Positions 1 to 8,150 of a stretch of 64,000 nt of DNA are shown piece by piece; position 1 is the stretch's first letter; each line of letters opens with the position of its first letter. The DNA is from Clostridia bacterium. Its GTDB lineage: Bacteria; Bacillota; Clostridia; Oscillospirales; Acutalibacteraceae. A program made the translations under genes and the position numbers. The notes below the pieces were generated by a model. That model was not told the DNA's origin and did no database searches. It was given only the letters and a program-made list of their open reading frames with translations. The stretch lies in assembly GCA_017409845.1 (NCBI GenBank), contig JAFQRY010000029.1, forward strand, positions 96,803 through 160,802, given 5' to 3'.

Positions 1-191
1 AGCTCGTAGATATAGGAGAAGGTGTGGTCACCTCTTACGATGTCGATAAAATCCTTTATGCTGAGGGTTTCGTGAAGACCCGCTTCAACAACGGTTGTTC
101 CTATGCGGAAGTAAATGAAATCCATGAGAAGGATTATCGGAAATATTACCGCCGCAAGAAGGGCGTTGACTATTCTGTATAAAGCGTTCAT
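1..191 (-). CDS. membrane protein, 3' part missing (window edge)
   Basis: The reading frame opens with ATG at 191 on the minus strand and stays open to the window edge, giving about 63 residues. It begins MNALYRIVNALLAAVIFP and has one clear hydrophobic segment over roughly residues 5-24, so the product is probably anchored in the membrane. An AGGAAG ribosome binding site precedes the start. It lies 16 bp after the glnS stop and is probably the last visible gene of the gltX-glnS operon. Too little is visible to name a family. Confidence 0.7.
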   Translation of the reverse strand, partial: MNALYRIVNALLAAVIFPIILLMDFIYFRIGTTVVEAGLHETLSIKDFIDIVRGDHTFSYIYE

Positions 192-207
192 ATTTAAACT
201 TCCTTTC

Positions 208-1863
208 TTATTTCCATGAGGACTTAAGGTCCACGGTTCTGTTGAAAACAAGCTTTTCATCGGTTGAAGCCTTATCAACGCAGAAGTAGCCCTGTCTCAT
301 AAACTGGAAGGTGTCGCCCGGCTTTGAATTTCCGATGCCGCCCTCAACAAGGCAGCCGTTGAGAATTTCAAGCGAGTTGGGGTTGAGATGATCAAGATAA
401 TTTTCTTTGCCGTCCGCCATGGGATTTTCAGCATTGAAAAGGCGGTCGTAAAGTCGGATTTCACAAGGAATGCTGTCGCTGCCGCTGACCCAATGGATTG
501 TGCCTCTGACCTTTCTTCCGTCGGGAGCTTCGCCGCCTTTGGTTTCGGGATCATAGGTGCAGTGAAGGCAGGTGATTTCGCCGTTTTCATCGGTTTCCCA
601 GCTGTTGCAGGTTACGAGATATGCACTCTTGAGACGAACCTCGTTACCGGGGAAGAGTCTGAAATATTTTTTCGGAGGCTCAACCATAAAGTCGTCACGC
701 TCAACAAAAATTTCTCTTGAGAAATGAACGGTTCTTGTGCCGAGCTCGGGCTTGAGGGGATTGATTTCAACCTCGATTGCCTCTGTCTGACCCTCGGGAT
801 AGTTGTCGATAACAACCTTGAGGGGACGGAGAACAGCCATTGCTCTGGGTGCGTTTTCGTTAAGATTATCTCTTACGCAGGCTTCGAGCAGACCGTAGTC
901 AACAACGCTGTCTGCCTTTGAAACGCCGATACGGTTGATGAATTCACGCACAGCCGCTGCGGGATAGCCTCTTCTTCTCATACCGCTGAGAGTGATCATT
1001 CTGGGGTCATCCCAGCCGTCAACGGTGCCGTTCTGAACCATTGCAAGGTTATATCTCTTGCTGGTTACGCAGTAGTTGAGGTTAAGGCGTGCAAACTCAA
1101 TCTGTCTGGGAGGCTCTTCAAAGCCGATTTCGTTGATGAACCAGTCATAAAGAGGTCTGTGATTTTCAAATTCGAGAGAGCAGAGAGAATAGGTAACACC
1201 TTCTCTTGCATCCGAAAGGGGATGTGCAAAATCATACATGGGATATACGCACCACTTGTCGCCCGTCTGGTGATGTGTGACATGAGCGATTCTGTAAATA
1301 ACGGGATCACGCATGTTGATGTTGGGTGAAGCCATGTCAATCTTTGCACGAAGAGTTCTTTCTCCGTCAGCAAATTCGCCTGCAGTCATTCTTGCGAAAA
1401 GGTCAAGGTTTTCTTCAACCGAACGGTCACGGTAGGGGCTGTTCTTTCCGGGCTCGGTGAGAGTTCCTCTGTATTCTCTGATTTCATCAGCCGAAAGGTC
1501 GCAGACATAAGCCTTGCCGTTTTTGATGAGCTTTATTGCACATTCATAAATGAAATCAAAATAGCTCGATGCATAGAGCACCTTGTTCCACTTGAAGCCG
1601 AGCCATTCGATATCCGCCTTTATTGCATCAACATATTCAACATCCTCCTTTGAAGGGTTGGTATCGTCAAGGCGGAGATTGCATTCACCGCCGTATTTTT
1701 CGGCTGTGCTGAAGTCGATGCAGATAGCCTTTGCATGACCGATGTGAAGATAGCCGTTGGGCTCGGGCGGAAAACGGGTCTGAATACGGGTATTAACGCC
1801 GTTTTTAAGGTCCTCATCTATAAAATCATGTATAAAATTTGATGTGGTATTGAGTTCGTCCAT
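208..1863 (-). CDS. glnS: glutaminyl-tRNA synthetase
   Basis: Class I aminoacyl-tRNA synthetase of 551 residues that charges tRNA-Gln directly with glutamine in the cytoplasm. The N-terminal catalytic core carries the [18 protein letters not shown] signature (HIGH motif about residues 40-43). A KMSKS-like VTSKR motif follows around residue 270, and the C-terminal beta-barrel anticodon-binding region ends in the normal place, so the length matches the family. It has an AAGGAAG ribosome binding site and starts 18 bp after the gltX stop, so the two genes are almost certainly co-transcribed. Many Firmicutes lack GlnRS and make Gln-tRNA by amidation, so the adjacent GluRS/GlnRS pair is informative. 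Confusion with GluRS is unlikely because the neighbouring gene is the GluRS. Confidence 0.95.
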   Translation of the reverse strand: MDELNTTSNFIHDFIDEDLKNGVNTRIQTRFPPEPNGYLHIGHAKAICIDFSTAEKYGGECNLRLDDTNPSKEDVEYVDAIKADIEWLGFKWNKVLYASSYFDFIYECAIKLIKNGKAYVCDLSADEIREYRGTLTEPGKNSPYRDRSVEENLDLFARMTAGEFADGERTLRAKIDMASPNINMRDPVIYRIAHVTHHQTGDKWCVYPMYDFAHPLSDAREGVTYSLCSLEFENHRPLYDWFINEIGFEEPPRQIEFARLNLNYCVTSKRYNLAMVQNGTVDGWDDPRMITLSGMRRRGYPAAAVREFINRIGVSKADSVVDYGLLEACVRDNLNENAPRAMAVLRPLKVVIDNYPEGQTEAIEVEINPLKPELGTRTVHFSREIFVERDDFMVEPPKKYFRLFPGNEVRLKSAYLVTCNSWETDENGEITCLHCTYDPETKGGEAPDGRKVRGTIHWVSGSDSIPCEIRLYDRLFNAENPMADGKENYLDHLNPNSLEILNGCLVEGGIGNSKPGDTFQFMRQGYFCVDKASTDEKLVFNRTVDLKSSWK

Positions 1864-1881
1864 TGCGGATACTTCCTTTCT

Positions 1882-3543
1882 TTAGCTGAGGTTTTCGAGT
1901 GTTTTCTCAAGTCTTGATTTTATTTCATCCTCGCCGAGAAGCTTCATAATTGAATAAAGGTCGGGAGTGTTTCTTCTTGATGTGAGAGCAATTCGGATAA
2001 CGGTTGAAACGTCACCTACATGACCCTTGAAGGCGTCGGGATTTTTCTTGTATTCCTTAACATTCGGAGTGAAGCCGAGAGGCTCGCACATATCCTTGAT
2101 TCTTGCAAACCATTGATCCTTGTCGTCTGCAAGTGAAAATTCGCCGAGATATTTTTCGATTATCGCCGCAGCATCCTCTTTTGAGATGTTTTCGGGCATT
2201 GTGTAATCGGGAGTATAGAGCTCATTATAGAGATATGAGAAATATTCCTTGACCTCGCTCCATTTTGCAATGTCTTTACGGGGTTTGGGATTTTCTCTGT
2301 CGATGTTGACAGCGGCAGTTGAAAATTCGGGGTCTGCCGTAAAGATGTTACAGAAATCGGGGTCATAGACCTTTGCCCATTCCGCAATGTTTTCGTAAAC
2401 CTGAGAAGCTGTCATAACGGAAATAACGTTTTTGCTGACATCGTTGAGCTTGATAAGGTCAAAAAGGCAGCCGCTTGAGCTCATTTTTTTGAGGTTGAAG
2501 GGGAATTTTGAAATATCTTCCTTCGGATTAGCTCTTCTCCAGTCCTCGAAGTTGGAGTTGAGAAGGGTGAGAAGATATTCAAGCACGCTTTCCTTCGGGA
2601 AGCCCTGCTCAAAGAAATAGCTTACCGCAGCTTCGGGGTCTTTTCTCTTTGAAAGCTTACGCTTGTCGCCTGTTTCTTCATCTATTTTGAGCACCTGCGG
2701 AGTGTGAGCGTATTTGGGAAGCTTAAAGCCGCAGGCTCTGAAAAGCTCAATGTGCTTGGGTACGGATGAAATCCATTCCTCGCCTCTGATAACGTGGGTT
2801 GTTCTCATAAAATGATCATCGCAGGCGTGAGCAAAATGATATGTGGGAATTCCGTCGGATTTGAGAAGAACCTCATCAATTATGTTTTCGGGCATTTCGA
2901 TTTTGCCTCTGATAACATCGTCAAACATTATCTTTTTATCATCGCTGCCCGATGAACGCAGACGGAGCACCCATTGCTTACCCTCTGCAATATTCTTTTC
3001 AATCTCCTCAAGGCTGAGGTCACGGCATTTTGCCCATTTGCCGAAATAACCCCAGATAAGGGCATCACCCTGCTCCTGCTCCTTGCGAAGCTCCGAGAGC
3101 TCGTCCGCCGTGCAGAAGCAGGGATATGCAAGACCCTTTTCAACAAGGCTCTTTGCAACCGTCTGATAAAGCTCTGCACGCTTGCTCTGGGTGTAGGGTC
3201 CGTATGCACCCTTTTCGGTGCCGAAGCCCGTTACGCCTTCGGTGAATTCAACGCCGAAATAGTTGAAGCCGTTGACGATTGCGGAAACGCCGTCGTCAAT
3301 TTCACGCTTTTTATCTGTGTCCTCAATTCTGAGGAAGGAAACGCCGTTTGTTGTCTGAGCGGTGAGCACGTCAACGAGTGCACTGAAAAGTCCGCCGATG
3401 TGAAGATAGCCCGTGGGTGACGGGGCAAATCTTGTTACTCTCGCACCCTCGGGAAGTCCTCTTTCGGGATATTGCTCCTCGTAGTAATCGGGAGTTTTGT
3501 CAATGTGTGGAAAGAGAAGCTCCGCTAATTTTTTATTATCCAA
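1882..3543 (-). CDS. gltX: glutamyl-tRNA synthetase
   Basis: Class I synthetase that attaches glutamate to tRNA-Glu. The core shows TRFAPSPTGYLHIGGLFSAL (HIGG form of the HIGH motif), the LRIEDTD motif and a KLSKR version of KMSKS around residue 305. The protein is about 553 residues, slightly longer than typical bacterial GluRS (about 470-500). The frame opens at a GTG at 3552, but that codon lies inside the AGAGGTG ribosome binding site. The in-frame TTG at 3543, five bases after GAGGTG, is the better start and is used here. It is first gene of the gltX-glnS-membrane protein operon. No T-box is visible upstream. Confidence 0.95.
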   Translation of the reverse strand: MDNKKLAELLFPHIDKTPDYYEEQYPERGLPEGARVTRFAPSPTGYLHIGGLFSALVDVLTAQTTNGVSFLRIEDTDKKREIDDGVSAIVNGFNYFGVEFTEGVTGFGTEKGAYGPYTQSKRAELYQTVAKSLVEKGLAYPCFCTADELSELRKEQEQGDALIWGYFGKWAKCRDLSLEEIEKNIAEGKQWVLRLRSSGSDDKKIMFDDVIRGKIEMPENIIDEVLLKSDGIPTYHFAHACDDHFMRTTHVIRGEEWISSVPKHIELFRACGFKLPKYAHTPQVLKIDEETGDKRKLSKRKDPEAAVSYFFEQGFPKESVLEYLLTLLNSNFEDWRRANPKEDISKFPFNLKKMSSSGCLFDLIKLNDVSKNVISVMTASQVYENIAEWAKVYDPDFCNIFTADPEFSTAAVNIDRENPKPRKDIAKWSEVKEYFSYLYNELYTPDYTMPENISKEDAAAIIEKYLGEFSLADDKDQWFARIKDMCEPLGFTPNVKEYKKNPDAFKGHVGDVSTVIRIALTSRRNTPDLYSIMKLLGEDEIKSRLEKTLENLS

Positions 3544-3730
3544 AACATACACCTCTATAAAAATAATTATACTCTACTATTATTACAGAAAACCACGCAA
3601 CTATCAAGAGATATTTTTAATTTTTTTCATTTATGTTGCTGTTTTTTTCGGATTTATGTTCCGATTGGAATAATAATCCCCCGAAGCGGCAAAAATAAAG
3701 ATGAAAATTAATGAGAAACTTCAATTTTTG

Positions 3731-3810
3731 TGTAGGGCGGCTTGCCCTCAAGCCGCCGTAAGGTCTGATGAAATTTAAACGGCGGGATGCGGGCATCCCG
3801 CCCTACGCGG
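3731..3810. repeat. intergenic palindromic repeat (GTAGGGCGG family)
   Basis: About 80 bp with TGTAGGGCGG at the left end and its inverse CCGCCCTACGC at the right. Inside are two hairpins, GGCGGCTTG/CAAGCCGCC and GGCGGGATGC/GCATCCCGCC. Related GC-rich palindromes occur at 7880-8062 and 31482-31598, always between genes. This looks like a dispersed miniature repeat. The short minus-strand frame across it is not a gene. Confidence 0.75.
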
Positions 3811-3844
3811 ATTATTTGTTTTTCAATTGAAAAGAGGTAACAAT

Positions 3845-4528
3845 ATGACGAAGCTAAAAAAATACCCAAACATCTATCTCGCTCTGTTTGTTTGTCTTGT
3901 TGCGGTGGGTATCGGTTCCGTTGTGGGGCTGACAAGCCGTAACGAAAGCGACGAAGCTGCTGAATTCAGCCGCATAACCGTTGAGTGGAGCATTGAAAAT
4001 GATGAACCGCTGACGGATAAAGCAAATATCGGCATCAGCGGCATTGCGGACGAAAGAATTTATACCGTTCCCGAAACGACGGAGAAAATCGAGAAAAACA
4101 AGCCCTATTCAGGCGATTTTGCTCTCCCGATGGGTACGGATATCATCAAGGATTTCAGTAACGGCGAGATGGTGCAGTCAAAAACCATGGGCGACTGGAG
4201 AGTGCACAACGGTGTTGATTTCGGCGGAAGTGCAGGCAACAAGGTTGTTGCGGTTGCCGACGGAAGGGTGACGGCTGTTTATGACGACAGCTTCTGGGGC
4301 ACGGTTGTTGAAATTGACCACGGAAACGGCATGACGGCAAGATATTGCGGACTCAGAAGCGGAAGCTGTCTGCCCGAAGGCAGTGAGGTGAAAAAATATG
4401 ATAAAATCGGTTCCCTCGGCCATATTCCCGTTGAAATCAGCGATCCCGACCATCTTCACCTTGAAATTTTAATCGATGGCGAAACCGTTGACCCTCTGAA
4501 AGCGTTGAATAAGGTCGGTGAAAATTAA
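3845..4528 (+). CDS. M23 (LytM) peptidase, SpoIIQ-like
   Basis: Protein of 227 residues with a short cytoplasmic tail, one N-terminal membrane helix (about residues 10-30, YLALFVCLVAVGIGSVVGL) and a C-terminal LytM domain (about 95-220). Zinc-ligand motifs are present: HNGVDF (HxxxD) and the DHLHLE (HxH) block, so the enzyme is probably active as a peptidoglycan endopeptidase. The sequence around GTDIIKDFSNGEMVQSKTMGDWR resembles SpoIIQ, the forespore-side partner of SpoIIIAH in sporulation. That assignment is inference, because other M23 proteins share the fold. The start at 3845 is chosen over an upstream in-frame codon because AAGAGG lies 8 bases before it. The gene stands alone. Confidence 0.85.
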   Translation: MTKLKKYPNIYLALFVCLVAVGIGSVVGLTSRNESDEAAEFSRITVEWSIENDEPLTDKANIGISGIADERIYTVPETTEKIEKNKPYSGDFALPMGTDIIKDFSNGEMVQSKTMGDWRVHNGVDFGGSAGNKVVAVADGRVTAVYDDSFWGTVVEIDHGNGMTARYCGLRSGSCLPEGSEVKKYDKIGSLGHIPVEISDPDHLHLEILIDGETVDPLKALNKVGEN

Positions 4529-4540
4529 TTTATATGATGG

Positions 4541-4618
4541 CGGCTGCCATGCGTTACCCGGCTCCCCATGGATGCAGATTTTTCAGACACCACCGTTTAA
4601 CGGCAGCCGCCTTGTTTT
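4541..4618 (+). ncRNA. long GC-rich hairpin: structured RNA or terminator
   Basis: A perfect 10-bp outer stem GGCGGCTGCC/GGCAGCCGCC encloses about 53 nt that contain an inner hairpin CCATG/CATGG. TTGTTTTT follows on the plus strand. It lies just after the SpoIIQ-like gene, so it may simply be its terminator, but the large structured loop is unusual for one. I could not match it to a known RNA family. Confidence 0.4.
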
Positions 4619-4692
4619 TGAGAACAAAAACGCCCTCAATCCATTCTATGCCGACGAAAAAAATCGGGCATAAAATAAATTTCAAAAAAGGC

Positions 4693-4721
4693 TTTACTTT
4701 TTTTATTTGTTGTGATATAAT
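4693..4721 (+). promoter_or_regulatory. rpsO promoter
   Basis: TTTACT at 4693-4698, a 17-bp spacer, and TATAAT at 4716-4721. The -10 is preceded by TGTGA (extended -10). The start point would fall about 100 nt upstream of rpsO, leaving room for a structured leader. Confidence 0.8.
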
Positions 4722-4731
4722 CCCTTTTGCA

Positions 4732-4812
4732 CATGCCCGCTTCTCGGGTTGCGGAGTAAACCTCACAGAGGTGTTCACCTGCCGCATTCTGGGTTCCGTG
4801 GCAAATAATTTA
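4732..4812 (+). promoter_or_regulatory. candidate S15 autoregulatory leader
   Basis: The rpsO leader folds by eye into CCCG-CTTCT-CGGG, then GCGG...CCGC enclosing AACCTC-ACA-GAGGTGTT. Several unrelated S15-binding leaders that repress rpsO are known in bacteria, including Firmicutes. The position directly before the rpsO ribosome binding site fits, but the identity is inferred from position and fold only. Confidence 0.4.
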
Positions 4813-4827
4813 ATGAGGTGAAAGAAA

Positions 4828-5091
4828 ATGACACAGGCAGAAAAGACCGCAATCATGCAGGAATATGCTCTTCACGAGGGCGACACAGGCTCACCTGAAG
4901 TTCAGATCGCTGTTCTCACAAAGAGAATCAACGACCTTACAGAGCACCTTAAGGTTCACAAGAAGGACCATCACTCAAGAAGAGGCCTTCTTATGATGGT
5001 TGGTCACAGAAGAAACCTTCTTGCATACCTTCAGAAGGTTGACATTGAGCGTTACCGTTCAATCATTGCAAGACTTGGTATCCGTAAATAA
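4828..5091 (+). CDS. rpsO: 30S ribosomal protein S15
   Basis: Complete 87-residue S15, the usual length, which binds the 16S rRNA central-domain three-way junction early in 30S assembly. Conserved blocks [26 protein letters not shown] and RRNLLAYL are present. A TGAGGTG ribosome binding site sits upstream of the ATG. The gene is followed by its own terminator and then by pnp, the common rpsO-pnp order. Expression is probably strong (good promoter) and may be feedback-controlled through the leader. Confidence 0.98.
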   Translation: MTQAEKTAIMQEYALHEGDTGSPEVQIAVLTKRINDLTEHLKVHKKDHHSRRGLLMMVGHRRNLLAYLQKVDIERYRSIIARLGIRK

Positions 5092-5101
5092 TTTCAACAA
5101 T

Positions 5102-5140
5102 AAAGCAGGCAGGAGCAAAACATCTTGCCTGCTTTGTGTC
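5102..5140 (+). terminator. rpsO terminator
   Basis: Inverted repeat AAAGCAGGCA (5102-5111) / TGCCTGCTTT (5126-5135) just after the rpsO stop, followed by a weak T-rich stretch TTTGTGTCGTTTT. Confidence 0.65.
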
Positions 5141-5440
5141 GTTTTAAAAGACGGGTTAATCTGTTAAAACGCTAACCTGCTAAAACTTTAAAGCGATATT
5201 GCAAACGCATCTTTCAGGCGGCTGATTTCCCCGGTTTTAGCGGTAAATCGAGCATTTAAATTTTAATGAATGAAAAATGAAAATGAATAATTCCGGGCGG
5301 GTTTCACCCGCACCCGCTTTAAATCGGTCACAGGCAGAGCCTGTCATTGATTTTTCATTTTTCGCTTTTTATTATTTATTAAATAAATGCTGGATTTATT
5401 GCTAAACCCAAGCCTGCCGCCTGTAGAAATATAAAAATTA
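5141..5440. other. rpsO-pnp intergenic region with small palindromes
   Basis: No coding frame is supported here. AT-rich sequence carries a short GC-rich palindromic segment at about 5295-5345 (GGGCGGGTTTCACCCGC, and ACAGGC/GCCTGT), similar in style to the other intergenic repeats of the window. The pnp ribosome binding site AGAGAGG lies at its right end. No clear consensus promoter was found. Confidence 0.5.
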
Positions 5441-5456
5441 CAGAGAGGTAAAAATT

Positions 5457-7658
5457 ATGTTTTTTGAAGCTTTCAAAAAGTACGAAACAGAAATTGCAGG
5501 CAGACCCTTTGTTGTTGAAGTAGGCAAAATGGCTCAGCTTGCAGGCGGTGCATGTCTTGTTCGCTACGGTGAAACCAACGTGCTCTGCTCAGCTACAATG
5601 GCAGCAAAGCCCAGAGAGGGTGTTGACTTCTTCCCTCTTTCGGTTGACTACGAAGAGAAGCTCTATGCAGTCGGCAGAATCCCCGGCTCATTCCAGCGCC
5701 GTGAAGGCAAGGCAAGCGAAAAGGCTACCCTTGCATCCCGTGTTATCGACAGACCCATCCGTCCTCTTTTCCCCAAGGATATGAGAAATGATGTTGGCGT
5801 TGTTGCAACCGTTATGTCGGTTGACCCCGACTGCCAGCCCGAAATCGCTGCAATGCTCGGTGTTTCAATCGCTATCTCAATTTCAGAAATTCCCTGGGAC
5901 GGTCCCGTTTCAAGCGTTGTTGTAGGTCTTGTTGACGGTCAGTATGTTATCAACCCCACTCTCGAGCAGAGAGCAAAGAGCGATATGTATGTTACCGTTG
6001 CTTCAACAAGCGAGCTTGTTGCTATGATTGAAGCAGGTGCAAACGAAGTTTCAAACGACGATATGTATGACGGTATCATGTTTGCACACAAGGAAAATCA
6101 GAGAATCGTTGAATTCATCAATCAGATCAAGGCTGAATGCGGCAAGGAAAAGGTTGACTTCCCCTCAAACGATCCCGATCCCGAAATGTACGAAGCAATC
6201 AAGGATTTCGCAATCGAGGATATCCGTTATGCTCTTGATACAGACGATAAGAGAATCCGTGACGAGCGTCTTAAGCCCGTTTACGAAAAGGTTCACGAGA
6301 AGTTTGACGAAATCTATCCCGAAATGGAAGTCAAGATTGAAGAATGCCTCTACAAGGTTCAGAAGTATGTTGTACGCCGCTGGCTTCTTGATGACGGCAA
6401 GCGTGTTGACGGCAGAGGTATCAACGAAATCCGTCCTCTTAACGCAGAAATTGACCTTCTTGACAGAGTTCACGGCTCAGGTATGTTCACCAGAGGTCAG
6501 ACTCAGGTTCTTTCAATAACAACTCTCGGACCCATGAGCGATGCTCAGCTTCTTGACGGTCTTGATGAAGAAGAATCCAAGAGATATATGCACCACTACA
6601 ACTTCCCCTCATATTCGGTTGGCGAAACAAAGCCCTCAAGAGGCCCCGGCAGAAGAGAAATCGGCCACGGTGCACTTGCAGAGCGTTCACTTATTCCCGT
6701 TCTTCCCTCAGTTGAAGAATTCCCCTACACAATCCGTGTTGTTTCCGAAGTTCTTTCATCAAACGGCTCAACCTCACAGGGCTCGGTCTGCGGTTCAACA
6801 CTTTCACTTATGGCAGCCGGTGTTCCCATCAAGGCACCCGTTGCAGGTATCTCCTGCGGTCTTATCACAGAAGGCGATCGCTTTATGACAATGGTTGATA
6901 TCCAGGGTCTTGAAGACTTCTTCGGCGATATGGACTTCAAGGTTGCAGGTACAAAGAAGGGTATCACATCAATTCAGATGGACCTCAAGGTTCACGGTCT
7001 TACTCCCGCTATCATCAGAGAAGCTCTCGATAAGACCTACACCGCAAGATGCTATATCCTTGATGAAATCATGCTTCCCGTTATCTCAGAGCCCAGAGCA
7101 GAGCTTTCAAAGTGGGCTCCCAAGATGCTTTCAACAAAGATTGATCCCGAAAAGATCGGCGATGTTATCGGCAAGCAGGGCAAGGTTATCCAGAAGATCT
7201 GTGCCGAGTGCAACTGTAAGATTGATGTTCAGGAAGACGGTAACATCTTCGTTTCATCAACAGATATCGACGATGCAAGAAGAGCAATCTCAATTGTTGA
7301 AACAATCGCAAACGACCCCGAGGTCGGTGCAATTTATAAGGGCATCGTAACCCGTCTTATGAGCTTCGGTGCATTCGTTGAAATTGCTCCCGGCAAGGAA
7401 GGCATGGTTCACATCAGCCAGCTCGATGTCAAGAGAACAGAGAAGGTTGAAGATGCTGTTACAGTCGGCGACGAGGTTATCGTCAAGGTTCTTCCCAAGG
7501 ATGACCAGGGCAGACTCAACTTCTCACGCCGTGAGGCACTTATCGAGGTTGAAGGACTTGTTCCCGAAAATACCGTTTCGGATGCTCCCAGAAAGCCCAG
7601 AAGAGATTTCAAGGGTGACAGAGGCGGCAGAGCTCCCAGAAGAAATAACGACCAGTAA
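5457..7658 (+). CDS. pnp: polyribonucleotide nucleotidyltransferase (PNPase)
   Basis: Trimeric 3'-to-5' phosphorolytic exoribonuclease of RNA turnover, 733 residues, full length. Two RNase PH domains (about 5-230 and 315-545) flank the alpha-helical linker. The second carries RGQTQVLS and, further on, the GDMDFKVAGT block with its metal/phosphate-site residues. A KH domain (GDVIGKQGKVIQKI, about 560-615) and an S1 domain (GAIYKGIVTRLMSFGAFVEI, about 620-690) follow. The tail is Arg/Gly-rich (RRDFKGDRGGRAPRRN). An AGAGAGG ribosome binding site precedes the ATG, and a strong terminator follows. Confidence 0.98.
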   Translation: MFFEAFKKYETEIAGRPFVVEVGKMAQLAGGACLVRYGETNVLCSATMAAKPREGVDFFPLSVDYEEKLYAVGRIPGSFQRREGKASEKATLASRVIDRPIRPLFPKDMRNDVGVVATVMSVDPDCQPEIAAMLGVSIAISISEIPWDGPVSSVVVGLVDGQYVINPTLEQRAKSDMYVTVASTSELVAMIEAGANEVSNDDMYDGIMFAHKENQRIVEFINQIKAECGKEKVDFPSNDPDPEMYEAIKDFAIEDIRYALDTDDKRIRDERLKPVYEKVHEKFDEIYPEMEVKIEECLYKVQKYVVRRWLLDDGKRVDGRGINEIRPLNAEIDLLDRVHGSGMFTRGQTQVLSITTLGPMSDAQLLDGLDEEESKRYMHHYNFPSYSVGETKPSRGPGRREIGHGALAERSLIPVLPSVEEFPYTIRVVSEVLSSNGSTSQGSVCGSTLSLMAAGVPIKAPVAGISCGLITEGDRFMTMVDIQGLEDFFGDMDFKVAGTKKGITSIQMDLKVHGLTPAIIREALDKTYTARCYILDEIMLPVISEPRAELSKWAPKMLSTKIDPEKIGDVIGKQGKVIQKICAECNCKIDVQEDGNIFVSSTDIDDARRAISIVETIANDPEVGAIYKGIVTRLMSFGAFVEIAPGKEGMVHISQLDVKRTEKVEDAVTVGDEVIVKVLPKDDQGRLNFSRREALIEVEGLVPENTVSDAPRKPRRDFKGDRGGRAPRRNNDQ

Positions 7659-7666
7659 TAACAAAC

Positions 7667-7696
7667 CACCGTGGATTGATTTCCACGGTGTTTTTG
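7667..7696 (+). terminator. pnp terminator
   Basis: Perfect 8-bp stem CACCGTGG (7667-7674) / CCACGGTG (7683-7690) with an 8-nt loop, followed by TTTTT. Confidence 0.9.
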
Positions 7697-7822
7697 TATG
7701 CTGTTATGTATTTCAACAATTCGGAGGGAAAACCTTGCGTAATTTTTATGTAATGGTTGAAAATTCAATACAGTTTTTTCCGCTTTTTCAAATGAGAATG
7801 AGCAGCAAAAAGCTGATATTTG

Positions 7823-7866
7823 GGCTCCTTTGGCAAAGGAGCTGTCCGTAGGACTGAGGATTGGAA
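7823..7866. repeat. hairpin repeat of the CTCCTTTGGCAAAGGAG type
   Basis: Hairpin CTCCTTTGGCAAAGGAG followed by CTGTCCGTAGGACTGAGGATTG. The layout (hairpin, TGTC, short stem, GAGG, GATTG) matches the element at 29844-29894. Similar elements are commonly seen dispersed in gut Firmicutes genomes (recalled, not searched). Confidence 0.65.
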
Positions 7867-7879
7867 CAATTGATAAAAA

Positions 7880-8062
7880 GCAGGGCGGCATGAACCAAGC
7901 CGCCGTATTTTTTGTGAATAAACGGGCAGATGATATCTGCCCCTACCGCAGACTGCGTTATTTGGGTAGGGAACGGATATTATCCGTTCCGCCCATGACT
8001 GATGCTTGTTATCGGCTGAATGCCGATTCGGCGGGATGTGGGCATCCCGCCCGACACGAACA
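7880..8062. repeat. composite intergenic palindromic repeats
   Basis: A run of GC-rich palindromes: GGGCGGC...GCCGCC, GGGCAGAT/ATCTGCCC, GGAACGGATATTATCCGTTCC and GGCGGGATGTGGGCATCCCGCC. The last is nearly identical to the right half of the repeat at 3731-3810. No gene is supported in 7697-8100. Confidence 0.7.
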
Positions 8063-8100
8063 ATTATTATTTATTAAATATTCACTATTCTTTATTCTTT

Positions 8101-8145
8101 AAAAAATTATCGCAGGAACAGACATTTAAATCTGCCCCTGCGATA
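8101..8145 (-). terminator. terminator of the Ser/Thr kinase gene
   Basis: Read on the minus strand: ATCGCAGG-CAGA...TCTG-CCTGCGAT stem (8109-8116 with 8137-8144 plus an inner stem) followed by ATAATTTTTT. It lies directly downstream of the kinase stop. Confidence 0.85.
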
Positions 8146-8150
8146 TTGAT

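Noticed and set aside
3553-3720. T-box leader upstream of gltX
   Set aside because: No specifier-loop arrangement or T-box consensus was found in the short AT-rich region.
4534-4821. Plus-strand frame of 95 codons before rpsO
   Set aside because: It covers the hairpin, the rpsO promoter and leader, and has no ribosome binding site.
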